A stretch of 20,717 bases of DNA from Firmicutes bacterium UBA3936 (GCA_002385745.1 DGEC01000015.1:1-20717), one strand, 5' to 3'. Shown: positions 1 to 7,478, numbered from the stretch's first letter. Notes: a model not told the origin generated them from the sequence alone. A program made the numbers and translations.

Positions 1-15
1 TTTGGGGGCTTTTTT
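1..15 (+). terminator. Possible right arm of a terminator cut by the window edge
   Basis: The window opens with TTTGGGGGC followed by six T. This is what the descending arm and U-run of a plus-strand intrinsic terminator look like, but the ascending arm would lie outside the window, so the call is inference only. Confidence 0.2.
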
Positions 16-69
16 ATTGAAGTTAAACAAGGCGCCGTTGCCCGTAATGGGCAGATGGCAGAATTAACG

Positions 70-1353
70 TCAGAAAAAGCTGAAATAGTTTAGGATGCCC
101 GCAAAAATTGCCTTTGCGGAAGCTTCCCGGAAGTCGGCAGTCTTCAAGAGGGCTTCTTCTTTCGGATTGGAGAGAAAGGCAATTTCCACCAGCACTGCCG
201 GCATTTTGGTTTCGCGGATGACATGGAAGTTTCCGTGTTTGACGCCGATGTTGCGCAGGCCGAGGGCTTTGACCAGTTCGTTTTGGATTTGCACAGCCGC
301 CTGGAAGGAGGAAGTGCTTGTTGCCTTTCCTTTATAATAATAGGTTTCAGTGCCGCCTACCAAGGAACTGGGGTGAGCGTTGGCATGAATGCTGACAAAT
401 AAATCGGCGTGTGCGCTGTTGGCCATTTTTTCCCGGCTTTCCAGGGAGACGGTCCGGTCGCCGTTGCGGGTCAGGATTACGGTTGCCCCGGCGTCACTTA
501 ATTTGGCTGCCAGGCGCAAGCCTACGTCCAAAACCACATACTTTTCCAAAAGGCCCGTAGGCCCGATGGCTCCCGTGCTTGTCCCCCCGTGTCCGGGATC
601 AATAACTATTACCTTGCCGGACAAGAGGTCGCCGGCATCAACGCCGCCGCCCTCACCGGAATCCGACGGCTTTACGGAAACGTACCGGCCGGCTACCCAG
701 CCAACTTTTCCTGAGGCCAGCCTGACCTGTATCCAGTCATTCTCTTCCGCCAGGATGTCGGCAACCGTACCCTGGGGTATGACGGCAATTACTGGGTGAT
801 TTGTAGACGGTCCTTCACGGACGTTTAGGGCGCTGGCATCTACTACAATCTTGCTTCCTTTGGCAGTATTTTCGGTATATACCAGTTCCGCATATGTACC
901 CGAGATCCAACCGGACCTTCCGTCCGGCAGTTTAACCAGCAGCCATTCCTCCAGGCTGTACTGCACCGGCAGGACCGTTCCCAGCGTAACAGTGCCAATG
1001 CGGTCGTAATCCGTGGACGGACCGGTGCGGACGTTCAAAACATTGGTAGTGACACGCGCCTTCAGGCTGGAGCTGATTTCCGTGATCGTGACATAATCCC
1101 CGCAAACCCAGGCGATTCTGCCGTCAGGCAGGCAAATCTGCACCCAGCCGTTTTGTTCGGAGAGCACCGGCAACACAGTGTTTTCGGTAACGCTGCCAAT
1201 CCGTTCGTAGGAAGTTGAAGGGCCGGTCCGCACATTTAGAACTGCCGTGGTTACTATTGCCTTTTTGACGGTTTCGGCATAGGCAGGACGGGACAGTCCC
1301 AGTATCAGAACAAGCAGAAAGCAGGCAAAAAACAAATACCTCCGGTTTCTCAA
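70..1353 (-). CDS. Secreted N-acetylmuramoyl-L-alanine amidase with three SH3b repeats
   Basis: Zinc peptidoglycan amidase (Amidase_3 family) that cuts the bond between MurNAc and the stem peptide, acting outside the membrane. From the chosen start the protein has 427 residues: signal peptide 1-26 (FFACFLLVLILGL core, AYA cleavage), three bacterial SH3 repeats at about 30-90, 98-158 and 167-227, each with an LNVRxGPS motif, a Gly/Ser linker, and the catalytic domain at about 245-427. Zinc ligands appear as H255 (DPGHGG), E270 and H323 (SIHAN), with the catalytic Glu E390 in VEIAFLSN. An ATG 75 bp upstream gives a longer frame, but the TTG at 1353 is preceded by GGAAGGTGA at 7-nt spacing and yields a proper signal peptide, so TTG is preferred. 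The gene is monocistronic. Likely role is wall turnover, sporulation or germination; the SH3 repeats probably bind the wall. Confidence 0.93.
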   Translation of the reverse strand: MRNRRYLFFACFLLVLILGLSRPAYAETVKKAIVTTAVLNVRTGPSTSYERIGSVTENTVLPVLSEQNGWVQICLPDGRIAWVCGDYVTITEISSSLKARVTTNVLNVRTGPSTDYDRIGTVTLGTVLPVQYSLEEWLLVKLPDGRSGWISGTYAELVYTENTAKGSKIVVDASALNVREGPSTNHPVIAVIPQGTVADILAEENDWIQVRLASGKVGWVAGRYVSVKPSDSGEGGGVDAGDLLSGKVIVIDPGHGGTSTGAIGPTGLLEKYVVLDVGLRLAAKLSDAGATVILTRNGDRTVSLESREKMANSAHADLFVSIHANAHPSSLVGGTETYYYKGKATSTSSFQAAVQIQNELVKALGLRNIGVKHGNFHVIRETKMPAVLVEIAFLSNPKEEALLKTADFREASAKAIFAGILNYFSFF

Positions 1354-1485
1354 GCTGTTATCACCTTCCTTCTCTAAAGATAAAAAAGCCGCAACTGCCA
1401 ACTGTTCTGCCGCAGCCTGGAAAGGCAAAAACTAGGAAAAAGTCCAGCATTCGACTTTCCTGTTCAAGGTTTACTATTATTCTAC

Positions 1486-1514
1486 AGGATAAGGCCTGAT
1501 ATGTCTATTGCCAA
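1486..1514 (-). promoter_or_regulatory. Candidate sigma-A promoter of the amidase gene
   Basis: On the minus strand TTGGCA (1514-1509) and TATCCT (1491-1486) are separated by 17 bp, about 130 bp before the TTG start. Matches to consensus are 5/6 and 4/6, so this is plausible but unproven. The rest of 1354-1602 shows no gene I can support. Confidence 0.35.
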
Positions 1515-1602
1515 AAGTAAAAAATAAGCGAAAAATACCAATTTCAAAACAATTTTATAATAGCAAGACGACCCGGGGGGAAAAAAGTTCCGGGAAAACT
1601 GC

Positions 1603-1635
1603 AAAAAAATAAGCCCTCGGCGGGGCTTATTTTTT
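1603..1635 (-). terminator. Intrinsic terminator of the feo operon
   Basis: ATAAGCCC (1609-1616) pairs with GGGCTTAT (1623-1630) around a 6-nt loop. A-tracts lie on the left and T-tracts on the right, so it can work on both strands. Read on the minus strand it follows the Cys-rich gene, whose TAA stop (1629-1627) lies inside the stem. Confidence 0.8.
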
Positions 1636-1800
1636 ATTCTCCAGCGGAGTATACGGGCATTCACTGCAGCTGCAGCGGCAGTTCCACAAGGAACCGCTGC
1701 AGCTGTCCTTTACTGTTTTCCGAACAATCAGTGCCACAATACCAAGGAGGATGAGCGAAATTACTATTGTAGCAAGGTTTTGCTGCAAAAAAGTCAACAC
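1627..1800 (-). CDS. FeoB-associated Cys-rich membrane peptide
   Basis: A 57-residue protein. It starts at GTG (1800) with GGAGG 8 nt upstream, and lies 13 bp after the feoB stop. It has one hydrophobic segment (about residues 9-26, ending IVALIVRK) followed by a Cys cluster, CSGSLWNCRCSCSECP, holding five cysteines. This is the architecture of the FeoB-associated Cys-rich family, which sits at the membrane next to FeoB and is thought to aid ferrous iron transport, perhaps by binding metal; its exact role is not established. The coding DNA contains an unusually strong hairpin (1667-1705). Confidence 0.85.
   Translation of the reverse strand: MLTFLQQNLATIVISLILLGIVALIVRKTVKDSCSGSLWNCRCSCSECPYTPLENKK
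1667..1705. repeat. Bulged inverted repeat inside the Cys-rich gene
   Basis: CAGCTGCAGCG (1667-1677) pairs with CGCTGCAGCTG (1695-1705), and after a 3-nt bulge (1678-1680) GTTCC (1681-1685) pairs with GGAAC (1690-1694) around an ACAA loop. That makes 16 base pairs in coding sequence, about 40 bp before the operon terminator. Confidence 0.75.
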
Positions 1801-1813
1801 AGGGATTACCTCC

Positions 1814-3991
1814 TTAACTTGAATGTATTTCTGCGGCAGCCGACTTTAGCCTCCGTGTTTCATTATACGGGCGGTGAAGCAGCAGGTACGCAAGCACTGC
1901 CACAAGGAGAAGGGCCGCTGCGGAAGCGGGGCTGAAACCTGCTCCGCTTGCCAGCAAGCCAAGCTGATAAACAATCAAAGAAATGGAGTAGGCAAAGGCA
2001 AAGTGGTAGCTGATGGCAAACCATGTCCATTTGGCGTTGTTCATCTCGCGCCGGATGGCGCCGATGGCGGCAAAGCAGGGGGCGCAGAGCAGGTTGAACA
2101 GTAAGAACGAGAAGGCGGAAAGGGGGGTAAAGTGCGCGGCAATAGCTGCCAGGCCTTCATAAGCGCCTTCTTCAACCAGAGCCAGGGCATCGCCCGCTAC
2201 GCCGAAAAGTACGCCAAAGGCGCCGACAACCTCCTCCTTGGCGACAAGGCCCATGACGGTTGCCACAGCGGGCTGCCAGGAGCCGAAGCCAAGCGGTGCA
2301 AAAAGCGGAGCCAGAAGACCGCCGGCTGCGGCAAGAATGCTGAATTCCATATCTTCGACCCAAAGGAGGCGGCCACTCACCATGCCGAAGCTTGAGAAAA
2401 ACCAGATTACGATGCTGGCGAGCAGGATAACGGTTCCGGCTTTTCTAACGAACGACCGGCTCCGTTCCTTCACACTGCGCAGGATATTGCCCGCGTAGGG
2501 CAGGTGGTAGGGCGGCAGCTCCATGACAAAGGGAGCCGGTTGGCCGGCAAAGTACTTTGTTTTCTTCAGGATGATGCCGGAAATGACTACTGCGGCAATT
2601 CCGGCAAAGTAAGCTGTTGGAGCAACCCACCAGGCGCCTTTGAAGATTGCGCCGGCAATCAGCGCAATAATGGGTATTTTGGCGCCGCAGGGGATGAAGG
2701 AAGTGGTGATGATGGTCATCCTGCGGTCGCGCTCGTTTTCAATGGTGCGGGAGGCCATAATGCCGGGCACCGAACAGCCCGAGCCGATCAGCATGGGGAT
2801 GAAGCTTTTCCCCGAGAGGCCGAATTTGCGGAAAATGCGGTCCATGATAAAGGCAACCCGCGCCATGTAGCCGATTTCTTCTAAGATGGCAAGCATTAAA
2901 AACAGTATGACCATTTGCGGTAAAAAGCCAAGCACTGCGCCCACACCGCCGATAATACCGTCGACAATCAGGCTGGTGAGCCAACCGGCGGTGCCGATGG
3001 CTGCCAGCCATTCGCTTAAGTTCCCCATAATCCACTCGCCGAACAGGACATCATTGGCAAAGTCAGTCAGAAGGCTGCCGGCGGTGGTTACGGATATATA
3101 ATAGACAACGAACATTACTGCGGCAAAAATGGGCAGGGCCAGGACACGGTTGGTAACAATCCGGTCGATTTTATCGGAAAGGGTAAGGTTATTCTTTCTC
3201 TCTTCCCTGCGCACGCAGGCAGCCATCAGCCTGCCGATAAATTCATAGCGTTCGTTTGTGATGATGCTTTCCGCGTCGTCGTCAAGTTCCTGTTCGCAAT
3301 TCCGGATGATGTTTTCAATCCCTGCCGAAAGGTTCGCATCAAGTCCCAATTCTTCCCTTACTTTTTCGTCGCGTTCAAAAAGCTTAATGGCAAACCACCG
3401 CAAATATTGGGGATCAACCGTACCGCTGATGATTTCCCCGATGCGGGTGACAGCCTGCTCCACGGGGTCGCTGAAGCGGTGGCGGGGCACGGGTGTTTTT
3501 TCGGTTCCGGCAAGTTCAGCCGCCCGCCTGGCCGCCGTCATCAGGCCCTCTCCCCTAATTGCCGCTGTCTCGATTATTTCGCAGCCCAGCATTTCAGACA
3601 GCCTTGCAGTATTGATAAAATCGCCGTTTTTACGGACAACATCCATCATGTTGAGAGCAGCAACCACCGGCAGGCCAATTTCCAGAAGCTGAACGGTGAG
3701 ATACAAGTTGCGCTCGATGTTGGAGGCGTCCACAATGTTCAAAATGACATCCGGCCTTTCATTAATGATGTAATTTCTGGCAATCACTTCCTCAAGCGAA
3801 TACGGAGAAAGCGAGTAGATGCCGGGCAAATCCTGAATGAGGACATTATCAAAGCCCCTTAACCTGCCTTCTTTTTTTTCCACTGTAACACCCGGCCAGT
3901 TGCCAACATACTGTTTACTGCCGGTCAGAATATTAAAAACCGTTGTTTTCCCTGAATTCGGATTGCCTGCGAGGGCGATTTTTGTTTCCAT
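1814..3991 (-). CDS. feoB: Ferrous iron transporter FeoB
   Basis: Inner-membrane Fe(II) transporter with an N-terminal GTPase. The 725-residue protein has G1 GNPNSGKT (9-16), G2 PGVT (33-36), G3 DLPG (54-57) and G4 NMMD (114-117). A helical spacer follows, then the polytopic membrane part with both gate regions, including GSGCSVPGIMASRT and the SFIPCGAKIP segment. The start is the ATG at 3991, one base after the upstream feoA stop; GAGGTGG lies at the right distance and METKIALAGNP is the usual FeoB beginning. A frame extending 17 codons further into feoA is not the start. The length fits bacterial FeoB (about 650-800). The gene is co-directional with two feoA genes and a Cys-rich peptide; iron-dependent control by the divergent DtxR-type regulator is inferred. 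Confidence 0.98.
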   Translation of the reverse strand: METKIALAGNPNSGKTTVFNILTGSKQYVGNWPGVTVEKKEGRLRGFDNVLIQDLPGIYSLSPYSLEEVIARNYIINERPDVILNIVDASNIERNLYLTVQLLEIGLPVVAALNMMDVVRKNGDFINTARLSEMLGCEIIETAAIRGEGLMTAARRAAELAGTEKTPVPRHRFSDPVEQAVTRIGEIISGTVDPQYLRWFAIKLFERDEKVREELGLDANLSAGIENIIRNCEQELDDDAESIITNERYEFIGRLMAACVRREERKNNLTLSDKIDRIVTNRVLALPIFAAVMFVVYYISVTTAGSLLTDFANDVLFGEWIMGNLSEWLAAIGTAGWLTSLIVDGIIGGVGAVLGFLPQMVILFLMLAILEEIGYMARVAFIMDRIFRKFGLSGKSFIPMLIGSGCSVPGIMASRTIENERDRRMTIITTSFIPCGAKIPIIALIAGAIFKGAWWVAPTAYFAGIAAVVISGIILKKTKYFAGQPAPFVMELPPYHLPYAGNILRSVKERSRSFVRKAGTVILLASIVIWFFSSFGMVSGRLLWVEDMEFSILAAAGGLLAPLFAPLGFGSWQPAVATVMGLVAKEEVVGAFGVLFGVAGDALALVEEGAYEGLAAIAAHFTPLSAFSFLLFNLLCAPCFAAIGAIRREMNNAKWTWFAISYHFAFAYSISLIVYQLGLLASGAGFSPASAAALLLVAVLAYLLLHRPYNETRRLKSAAAEIHSS

Positions 3992-3992
3992 G

Positions 3993-4214
3993 CTATTCCA
4001 CCTCGATCTTTTCGCAGTCTGCCTTGCGAAGAGAAAGTTCATAACCGCGGATATTGACTTCTACCGGGTCCCCTAGAGGCGCTACTTTACGCACATAGAT
4101 AGATGTGCCTTTGGTGACACCCATGTCCATGAGCCGGCGCCTGACCGGTCCTTCGCCGTGAACTTTCACTACTACTGCAGTTTTGCCGACTTTGACGTCT
4201 TTAAGTGTTTTCAC
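3993..4214 (-). CDS. feoA: FeoA family protein (feoB-proximal copy)
   Basis: A small cytoplasmic SH3-like protein of 73 residues that partners FeoB; FeoA is required for full Fe(II) uptake in well-studied systems. The FeoA core is visible: RRRLMDMGVTKGTSIYV, then the loop APLGDPVEVNIRGYELSLR. The stop codon lies one base before the feoB ATG, so the two are probably translationally coupled. It differs clearly from the other FeoA-like protein upstream, suggesting two specialised copies rather than a recent duplication. Confidence 0.95.
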   Translation of the reverse strand: MKTLKDVKVGKTAVVVKVHGEGPVRRRLMDMGVTKGTSIYVRKVAPLGDPVEVNIRGYELSLRKADCEKIEVE

Positions 4215-4228
4215 TGCCTGTCATCCCC

Positions 4229-4441
4229 CTAAATCATGATCCGCCCGGTCAGGTGTTTATCAAGGGCAACCCGTGCGCCTTTAATAAGTACGATCATATT
4301 TCCGCCATTTTCGCACAAGACGGTGACCGGTTCTCCTGCCACAAATCCAAGTTCTGAGAGACGCCGGCGCAGGCTGTCGTTGCCGGTTATTTTTTTTATA
4401 CAATTTTGCTCGCCGTGTTTAGCCATGTTCAATGGTAGCAT
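4229..4441 (-). CDS. feoA: FeoA family protein (first gene of the feo operon)
   Basis: A 70-residue FeoA/SH3-like protein, with LRRRLSELGFVAGEPVTVL followed by a short ALD-containing C-terminal strand. It lies 14 bp upstream of the second feoA. The ATG at 4441 is preceded by a G-rich ribosome site (TGGGGGAC); the internal ATG at 4426 has none. The C-terminal half is more divergent from classical FeoA than that of its neighbour. It is likely the first cistron after the feo promoter. Confidence 0.88.
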   Translation of the reverse strand: MLPLNMAKHGEQNCIKKITGNDSLRRRLSELGFVAGEPVTVLCENGGNMIVLIKGARVALDKHLTGRIMI

Positions 4442-4479
4442 ACTGGTCCCCCATTTCTTATCTTATGATTTACAGGGCT

Positions 4480-4499
4480 AAGTTAGAACAGCCTAACTT
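4480..4499. promoter_or_regulatory. Inverted repeat before feoA, possible metalloregulator operator
   Basis: AAGTTAG (4480-4486) and CTAACTT (4493-4499) are perfect 7-bp arms around a 6-nt spacer, 40 bp before the first feoA start. The TTAG/CTAA halves resemble those of DtxR/IdeR operators, but the total length is 20 bp rather than the classical 19. Assignment to the neighbouring DtxR-like protein is inference. Confidence 0.5.
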
Positions 4500-4544
4500 T
4501 TGCCGGAAAAAAATTATGTTTGCTGCAGTGTTTGCTTGAGAATA

Positions 4545-4566
4545 AATGTTAGAGCTCTCTAGCATT
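4545..4566. promoter_or_regulatory. 22-bp imperfect palindrome in the feo/dtxR spacer
   Basis: AATGTTAGAG and CTCTAGCATT are complementary except for one G-T pair, separated by CT. It shares the GTTAG core with the repeat at 4480-4499 and overlaps the dyad ATTGTAATACAAT (4564-4576). Confidence 0.45.
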
Positions 4567-4620
4567 GTAATACAATTTAAACCGTTTGTAAATACTTGAA
4601 AGCAAGTTTTTTTGCAGTTT

Positions 4621-4636
4621 AGAACGGAACCGTTCT
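4621..4636. promoter_or_regulatory. 16-bp palindrome upstream of the dtxR-like gene
   Basis: AGAACGG and CCGTTCT flank an AA centre, giving perfect 7-bp arms. It sits just before a TATACT -10-like box (4659-4664) and could be an operator for the plus-strand regulator gene. Confidence 0.4.
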
Positions 4637-4762
4637 TTAACTTATTTGTGCAGTAGTATATACTAGAAGTATCTGGCTGGCTTTTTAGCGCAAGTGTACT
4701 ATCATTGTGGTAAGCTAACATAAACGGTTTGAGATATATAATGCGCCATGGGAGGTGTGTAA

Positions 4763-5149
4763 GTGGGAAAGCTTTCATTTACCATGGAAAATTACCTTGA
4801 GGCGATTTACGAGCTTTCGCGCGAGGGCACGGGAGCGCGGATAACGGATATTGCCGAAAGGTTGGGCGTTTCGAAGGCAAGTACAAACAGCGCCATGGCA
4901 ACGCTTGCTGAAAAAGGGCTTATTATCTATGAGAAATACAAGGAAGTCAATCTTACTCCCAAAGGGTTGAAGCTGGCTGAACATACTTCAAATAAACATC
5001 GTGTAATTAAAAAATTTCTCTGCAATGTTTTAGATGTAAGTCCTTCGGTTGCCGAAACCGATGCCTGCGCAATTGAACATGTGATTAGCAACGACTCAAT
5101 TGCCGCCATGAAGGAGTTTATGCAGAAGGATAAAGACAAAAAAAAGTAG
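4763..5149 (+). CDS. DtxR-family metal-dependent repressor (short form)
   Basis: Transcription factor of the DtxR/IdeR/MntR family, 128 residues. It has a winged helix-turn-helix (about 8-65, including ITDIAERLGVSKASTNSAM) and the dimerisation/metal domain (about 66-125), but lacks the C-terminal SH3-like domain of long DtxR proteins, as in MntR. The motif ACAIEHVIS carries Cys, Glu and His at the positions of the DtxR Cys-Glu-His metal site; MntR has Glu in place of the Cys, so iron sensing is more likely than manganese (inference). The start is GTG at 4763 with GGAGGTG 6 nt upstream. Its divergent position next to the feo genes suggests it represses them when iron is replete. Confidence 0.92.
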   Translation: MGKLSFTMENYLEAIYELSREGTGARITDIAERLGVSKASTNSAMATLAEKGLIIYEKYKEVNLTPKGLKLAEHTSNKHRVIKKFLCNVLDVSPSVAETDACAIEHVISNDSIAAMKEFMQKDKDKKK

Positions 5150-5207
5150 AGCGGCCTGTGCGTCCGGCAAGGCCGGGATTGTTAAAAAACAGAAAAACTG
5201 CCTCCTG

Positions 5208-5232
5208 ATAATCCATAAGGATTATTTTTTTT
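5208..5232 (+). terminator. Intrinsic terminator after the dtxR-like gene
   Basis: ATAATCC (5208-5214) and GGATTAT (5219-5225) form a 7-bp stem with an ATAA loop, followed by seven T. The stem is AT-rich, so efficiency may be moderate. Confidence 0.7.
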
Positions 5233-5298
5233 CGCAAGGCAAGAAGAAATGGTTTTGCGAGCCGGGCCATGAAAATCCAGGAAAGCGAGGTTTAGCTG

Positions 5299-5592
5299 AT
5301 GATTAAGGTAGCTGTAAAAGGAGCCATGCTTGTCAACCTGCAGGGGGGCGGCAAAGGCGGCCTGGAATTAACAGTGCGCGAGGGTACGACGGTGCAGGGA
5401 CTGCTTGAGGAAATTTCCAAAGAGTTTGGCGAGGATTTTCGGAACATTATTTACCGGGATGGGGAAAAGGAATTGCGCAAGGGATTGAGGCTGCTTGTAA
5501 ACGACAGGGATATCACCGGCTTAAACGGGTTGGATACGGTCTTGCAGAACGGTGATTGTTTATCCGTCCGCTTTGTCCTGGCGGGGGGATAG
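5299..5592 (+). CDS. MoaD/ThiS-like sulfur carrier protein
   Basis: Small ubiquitin-fold sulfur carrier, 97 residues, ending in the Gly-Gly tail (RFVLAGG) that an E1-like enzyme adenylates and that then carries a thiocarboxylate. The fold signature is visible: VREGTTVQGLLEEI, LLVNDRDI, then LQNGDCLSVRFVLAGG. A Gly-rich loop (QGGGKGG, about 16-22) lengthens the first hairpin. The ATG has GCGAGG about 8 nt upstream. It lies after a terminator and ahead of the UGSC-like, FAD and AOR genes. A matching E1-like protein is encoded at 15899-16765. MoaD-type carriers are often found with AOR-family enzymes, so molybdo/tungstopterin sulfuration is the best guess; thiamine or another sulfur transfer cannot be excluded. 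Confidence 0.85.
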   Translation: MIKVAVKGAMLVNLQGGGKGGLELTVREGTTVQGLLEEISKEFGEDFRNIIYRDGEKELRKGLRLLVNDRDITGLNGLDTVLQNGDCLSVRFVLAGG

Positions 5593-5608
5593 AAAATACA
5601 GCGGTTGT

Positions 5609-5635
5609 GGAATCAACATGATTCCAAATCGGAAT
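5609..5635. promoter_or_regulatory. Overlapping inverted GGAAT/ATTCC repeats, probable operator
   Basis: GGAATCA-ACA-TGATTCC (5609-5625) is a perfect 7-bp-arm dyad. Its right half also forms ATTCC-aaatc-GGAAT (5621-5635) with the next site. It abuts the -35 box of the promoter at 5635-5664, and a further TTCCGGAA lies at 5682-5689. The spacing suggests regulator binding at the promoter; the LysR-type regulator at 14829-15761 is one candidate. Confidence 0.5.
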
Positions 5636-5664
5636 TGACTGTAAAGATTCAGATTTCTTACAAT
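5635..5664 (+). promoter_or_regulatory. Candidate sigma-A promoter of the UGSC-like/FAD/AOR cluster
   Basis: TTGACT (5635-5640) and TACAAT (5659-5664) with an 18-bp spacer each match consensus at five of six positions. The site lies about 100 bp before the ATG at 5763. Confidence 0.6.
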
Positions 5665-5762
5665 TATGTTGACAAGGTGTATTCCGGAAACGCCGTGGCA
5701 CTGGTTTGTGCAGTAATTTCATCAGCATATTTCAACAAAACTAAGTAAAGGAGAAATGTCAC

Positions 5763-7478
5763 ATGGTTGTAAGAAAACTGGAACCGTTGCTTGATCCACG
5801 CGGCTACCAGGAAAGGCCCGTTATTAAACTGGCCCCCAGAGTTACCCTGGAGGACTTAAGAAAAGGCAAGATTCTTTTTTATGACAACACAAAGCTGTCT
5901 TTCTGCAACTATAACCAGGTATTTGTCAGAATTAAAGAGCGCTTCAGGGAACTGGGAATCACCAACTTTGTTGACTATGTAGAAACCGTTCGCGGGAAAG
6001 ATACCGAAGAGCTGGAAAAATACGCGGCAATGCTTGCAGAGGAAAAACCCACTGCAGCAATTGTTGCCTTTGGCGATATGGGAACATCCGCGGCTACCAC
6101 AATTGTGACGATAGCCCTTGAAAAATTGGGCATACCTACAGTTTATATGACAGCGCCTCCGGGATCGGCCATAACGGAAGGTGTTGGATTCTACCGCGCC
6201 GGAAATCTCTGCCTCTGCTCCATCGACGTGTACCAGGCCAGCACAGTGGAGGAAGTCAGAGAACAGATAGATCTTAAATGGGACTACATTATTGGTTCGC
6301 TTACCGCATCGGAGGAAGAGCTGAAAAAGCTTGCTTACATTGACTTTAAGATGGACCAGATTCCTCCCGCCAAAAACGGCCTGCTCCCGATAATAGACAG
6401 CATAGAAGTCGAAGAAAGCCGGCTGTATGAGCCCGGTTGCTATATGGAAGAGATCAACGAATACTTTAACAAGGAGCATATCAGCGACGGCCTGCCCATT
6501 ATTCCTCCCACGAGGCGGCGTTATGAAAATATGCTGAGCTACTGCCCCTTTGATGAGGACATGGTCCTCTGCAAGAACGTGGGGCCGACAGGCAATGATA
6601 TTACAGTAAGGGATATTGCCATTGCGGCAGTTATGGCCGGGTGTACTCCCAAGGCGATGCCCATTTTGATTACTGCCTTCAGGGCGTTTAATGATCCAAG
6701 ATATAATTTCCTGCAGTCGGTTACCACTTCCCATCCGGGCGGCAACCTGGTGCTGGTTAGCGGTCCGATTGCCCAGGAAATCGGCATATCCGGCAAGCAG
6801 GGCTGCATGGGGTCCGGTTGGCCGATGAATGCTACCATTGGCAGGGCTGTCAATTTGGTAATTATGAACGTAGCCCGTTCAGTTCCGGGCATCTGTGACC
6901 TTGACTGCCTTGCCTCGCAGGCTGAATTTACTTATTGCTTTGCCGAGGAGCCCGAACTGGCAGAGTGGGAGATGATCAATGAGGAGCACTATGATTCGGA
7001 AACTACTACAGTCTATGTTTTGAAGGCCGAGCCTCAACACGATATTATTGATTTTCTCAGCTTAAACGGCCATGACCTGTTGGACACCATTACAGACTGC
7101 TGCACAACCCTTGGCAGCAACAACGCTTACATCCCGGGTCCCCTGGTAGTCTGCCTGACTCCCGACCATGGCAAGATGCTGAAAAAAGCCGGCTACACCA
7201 AAGATATGATCCGGAAGCACATTCATACTTATGCTTATCACGAAGTACCCATGGTACGCAACAGGGGCCTTGTCCCGGTACGTCCTCCCGAGTTTGAAAA
7301 CAGGCACCCCATGCCGGTAACTCGCTTCCCGGAAGATGTGGAAGTGGTTGTAGTCGGCGGCCGGGGCGGCCATTCCGGCGTGATTCTGCCGTGGGCGCTG
7401 CATAGTGAAGCAATAATTGAGCCGGTAACCCTTCCCAACGGAAAAGTTGCCAAGAGTATCGAGGAATTCAAAAGGTAA
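5763..7478 (+). CDS. UGSC-like two-domain protein of unknown function
   Basis: A 571-residue protein with no signal peptide or membrane segment. The N-terminal part (about 35-200) resembles the UGSC (seleno)protein family: an IVAFGDMGTS loop, then a helix and ALEKLGIPTVYMT. In that family the loop usually reads (Sec/Cys)-Gly-Ser-Cys; here the aligned residues appear to be Met106-Gly-Thr-Ser109, so both redox positions seem lost. The C-terminal part (about 236-520), from DGLPIIPPT through NATIGRAVNLVIMNV to FTYCFAEEPE, matches the larger protein that I recall accompanying UGSC domains. The family's reaction is not established. Cysteines cluster in GKQGCMGSG and GICDLDC. AAAGGAG lies 9 nt before the ATG. 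It is followed 77 bp later by the FAD oxidoreductase. The family call is from memory of motifs, not a search. Confidence 0.65.
   Translation: MVVRKLEPLLDPRGYQERPVIKLAPRVTLEDLRKGKILFYDNTKLSFCNYNQVFVRIKERFRELGITNFVDYVETVRGKDTEELEKYAAMLAEEKPTAAIVAFGDMGTSAATTIVTIALEKLGIPTVYMTAPPGSAITEGVGFYRAGNLCLCSIDVYQASTVEEVREQIDLKWDYIIGSLTASEEELKKLAYIDFKMDQIPPAKNGLLPIIDSIEVEESRLYEPGCYMEEINEYFNKEHISDGLPIIPPTRRRYENMLSYCPFDEDMVLCKNVGPTGNDITVRDIAIAAVMAGCTPKAMPILITAFRAFNDPRYNFLQSVTTSHPGGNLVLVSGPIAQEIGISGKQGCMGSGWPMNATIGRAVNLVIMNVARSVPGICDLDCLASQAEFTYCFAEEPELAEWEMINEEHYDSETTTVYVLKAEPQHDIIDFLSLNGHDLLDTITDCCTTLGSNNAYIPGPLVVCLTPDHGKMLKKAGYTKDMIRKHIHTYAYHEVPMVRNRGLVPVRPPEFENRHPMPVTRFPEDVEVVVVGGRGGHSGVILPWALHSEAIIEPVTLPNGKVAKSIEEFKR

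Larger units (their letters stand above)
4442..4762. other. Divergent feo/dtxR control region
   Basis: This 321-bp gene-free stretch separates the minus-strand feo operon from the plus-strand DtxR-family gene. It is AT-rich and carries several dyads: 4480-4499, 4545-4566, ATTGTA-A-TACAAT at 4564-4576, and 4621-4636. A -10-like TATACT lies at 4659-4664 (plus). On the minus strand a CATAAT box near 4513-4518 could serve feo with a weak TTCTCA -35 at 18 bp. Promoter assignments are tentative. Confidence 0.6.

Noticed and set aside
1482..1664. 60-residue minus-strand reading frame
   Set aside because: It runs through the feo terminator and the amidase promoter region, has no family features and overlaps the end of the Cys-rich gene in another frame.
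4470..4778. 102-residue minus-strand frame in the feo/dtxR spacer
   Set aside because: It has no recognisable domain, crosses several operator-like dyads and the start of the regulator gene.
5856..6734. Long minus-strand frame (292 residues) opposite the UGSC-like gene
   Set aside because: Composition is typical of an antisense shadow of a real gene; no ribosome site and no recognisable motifs.
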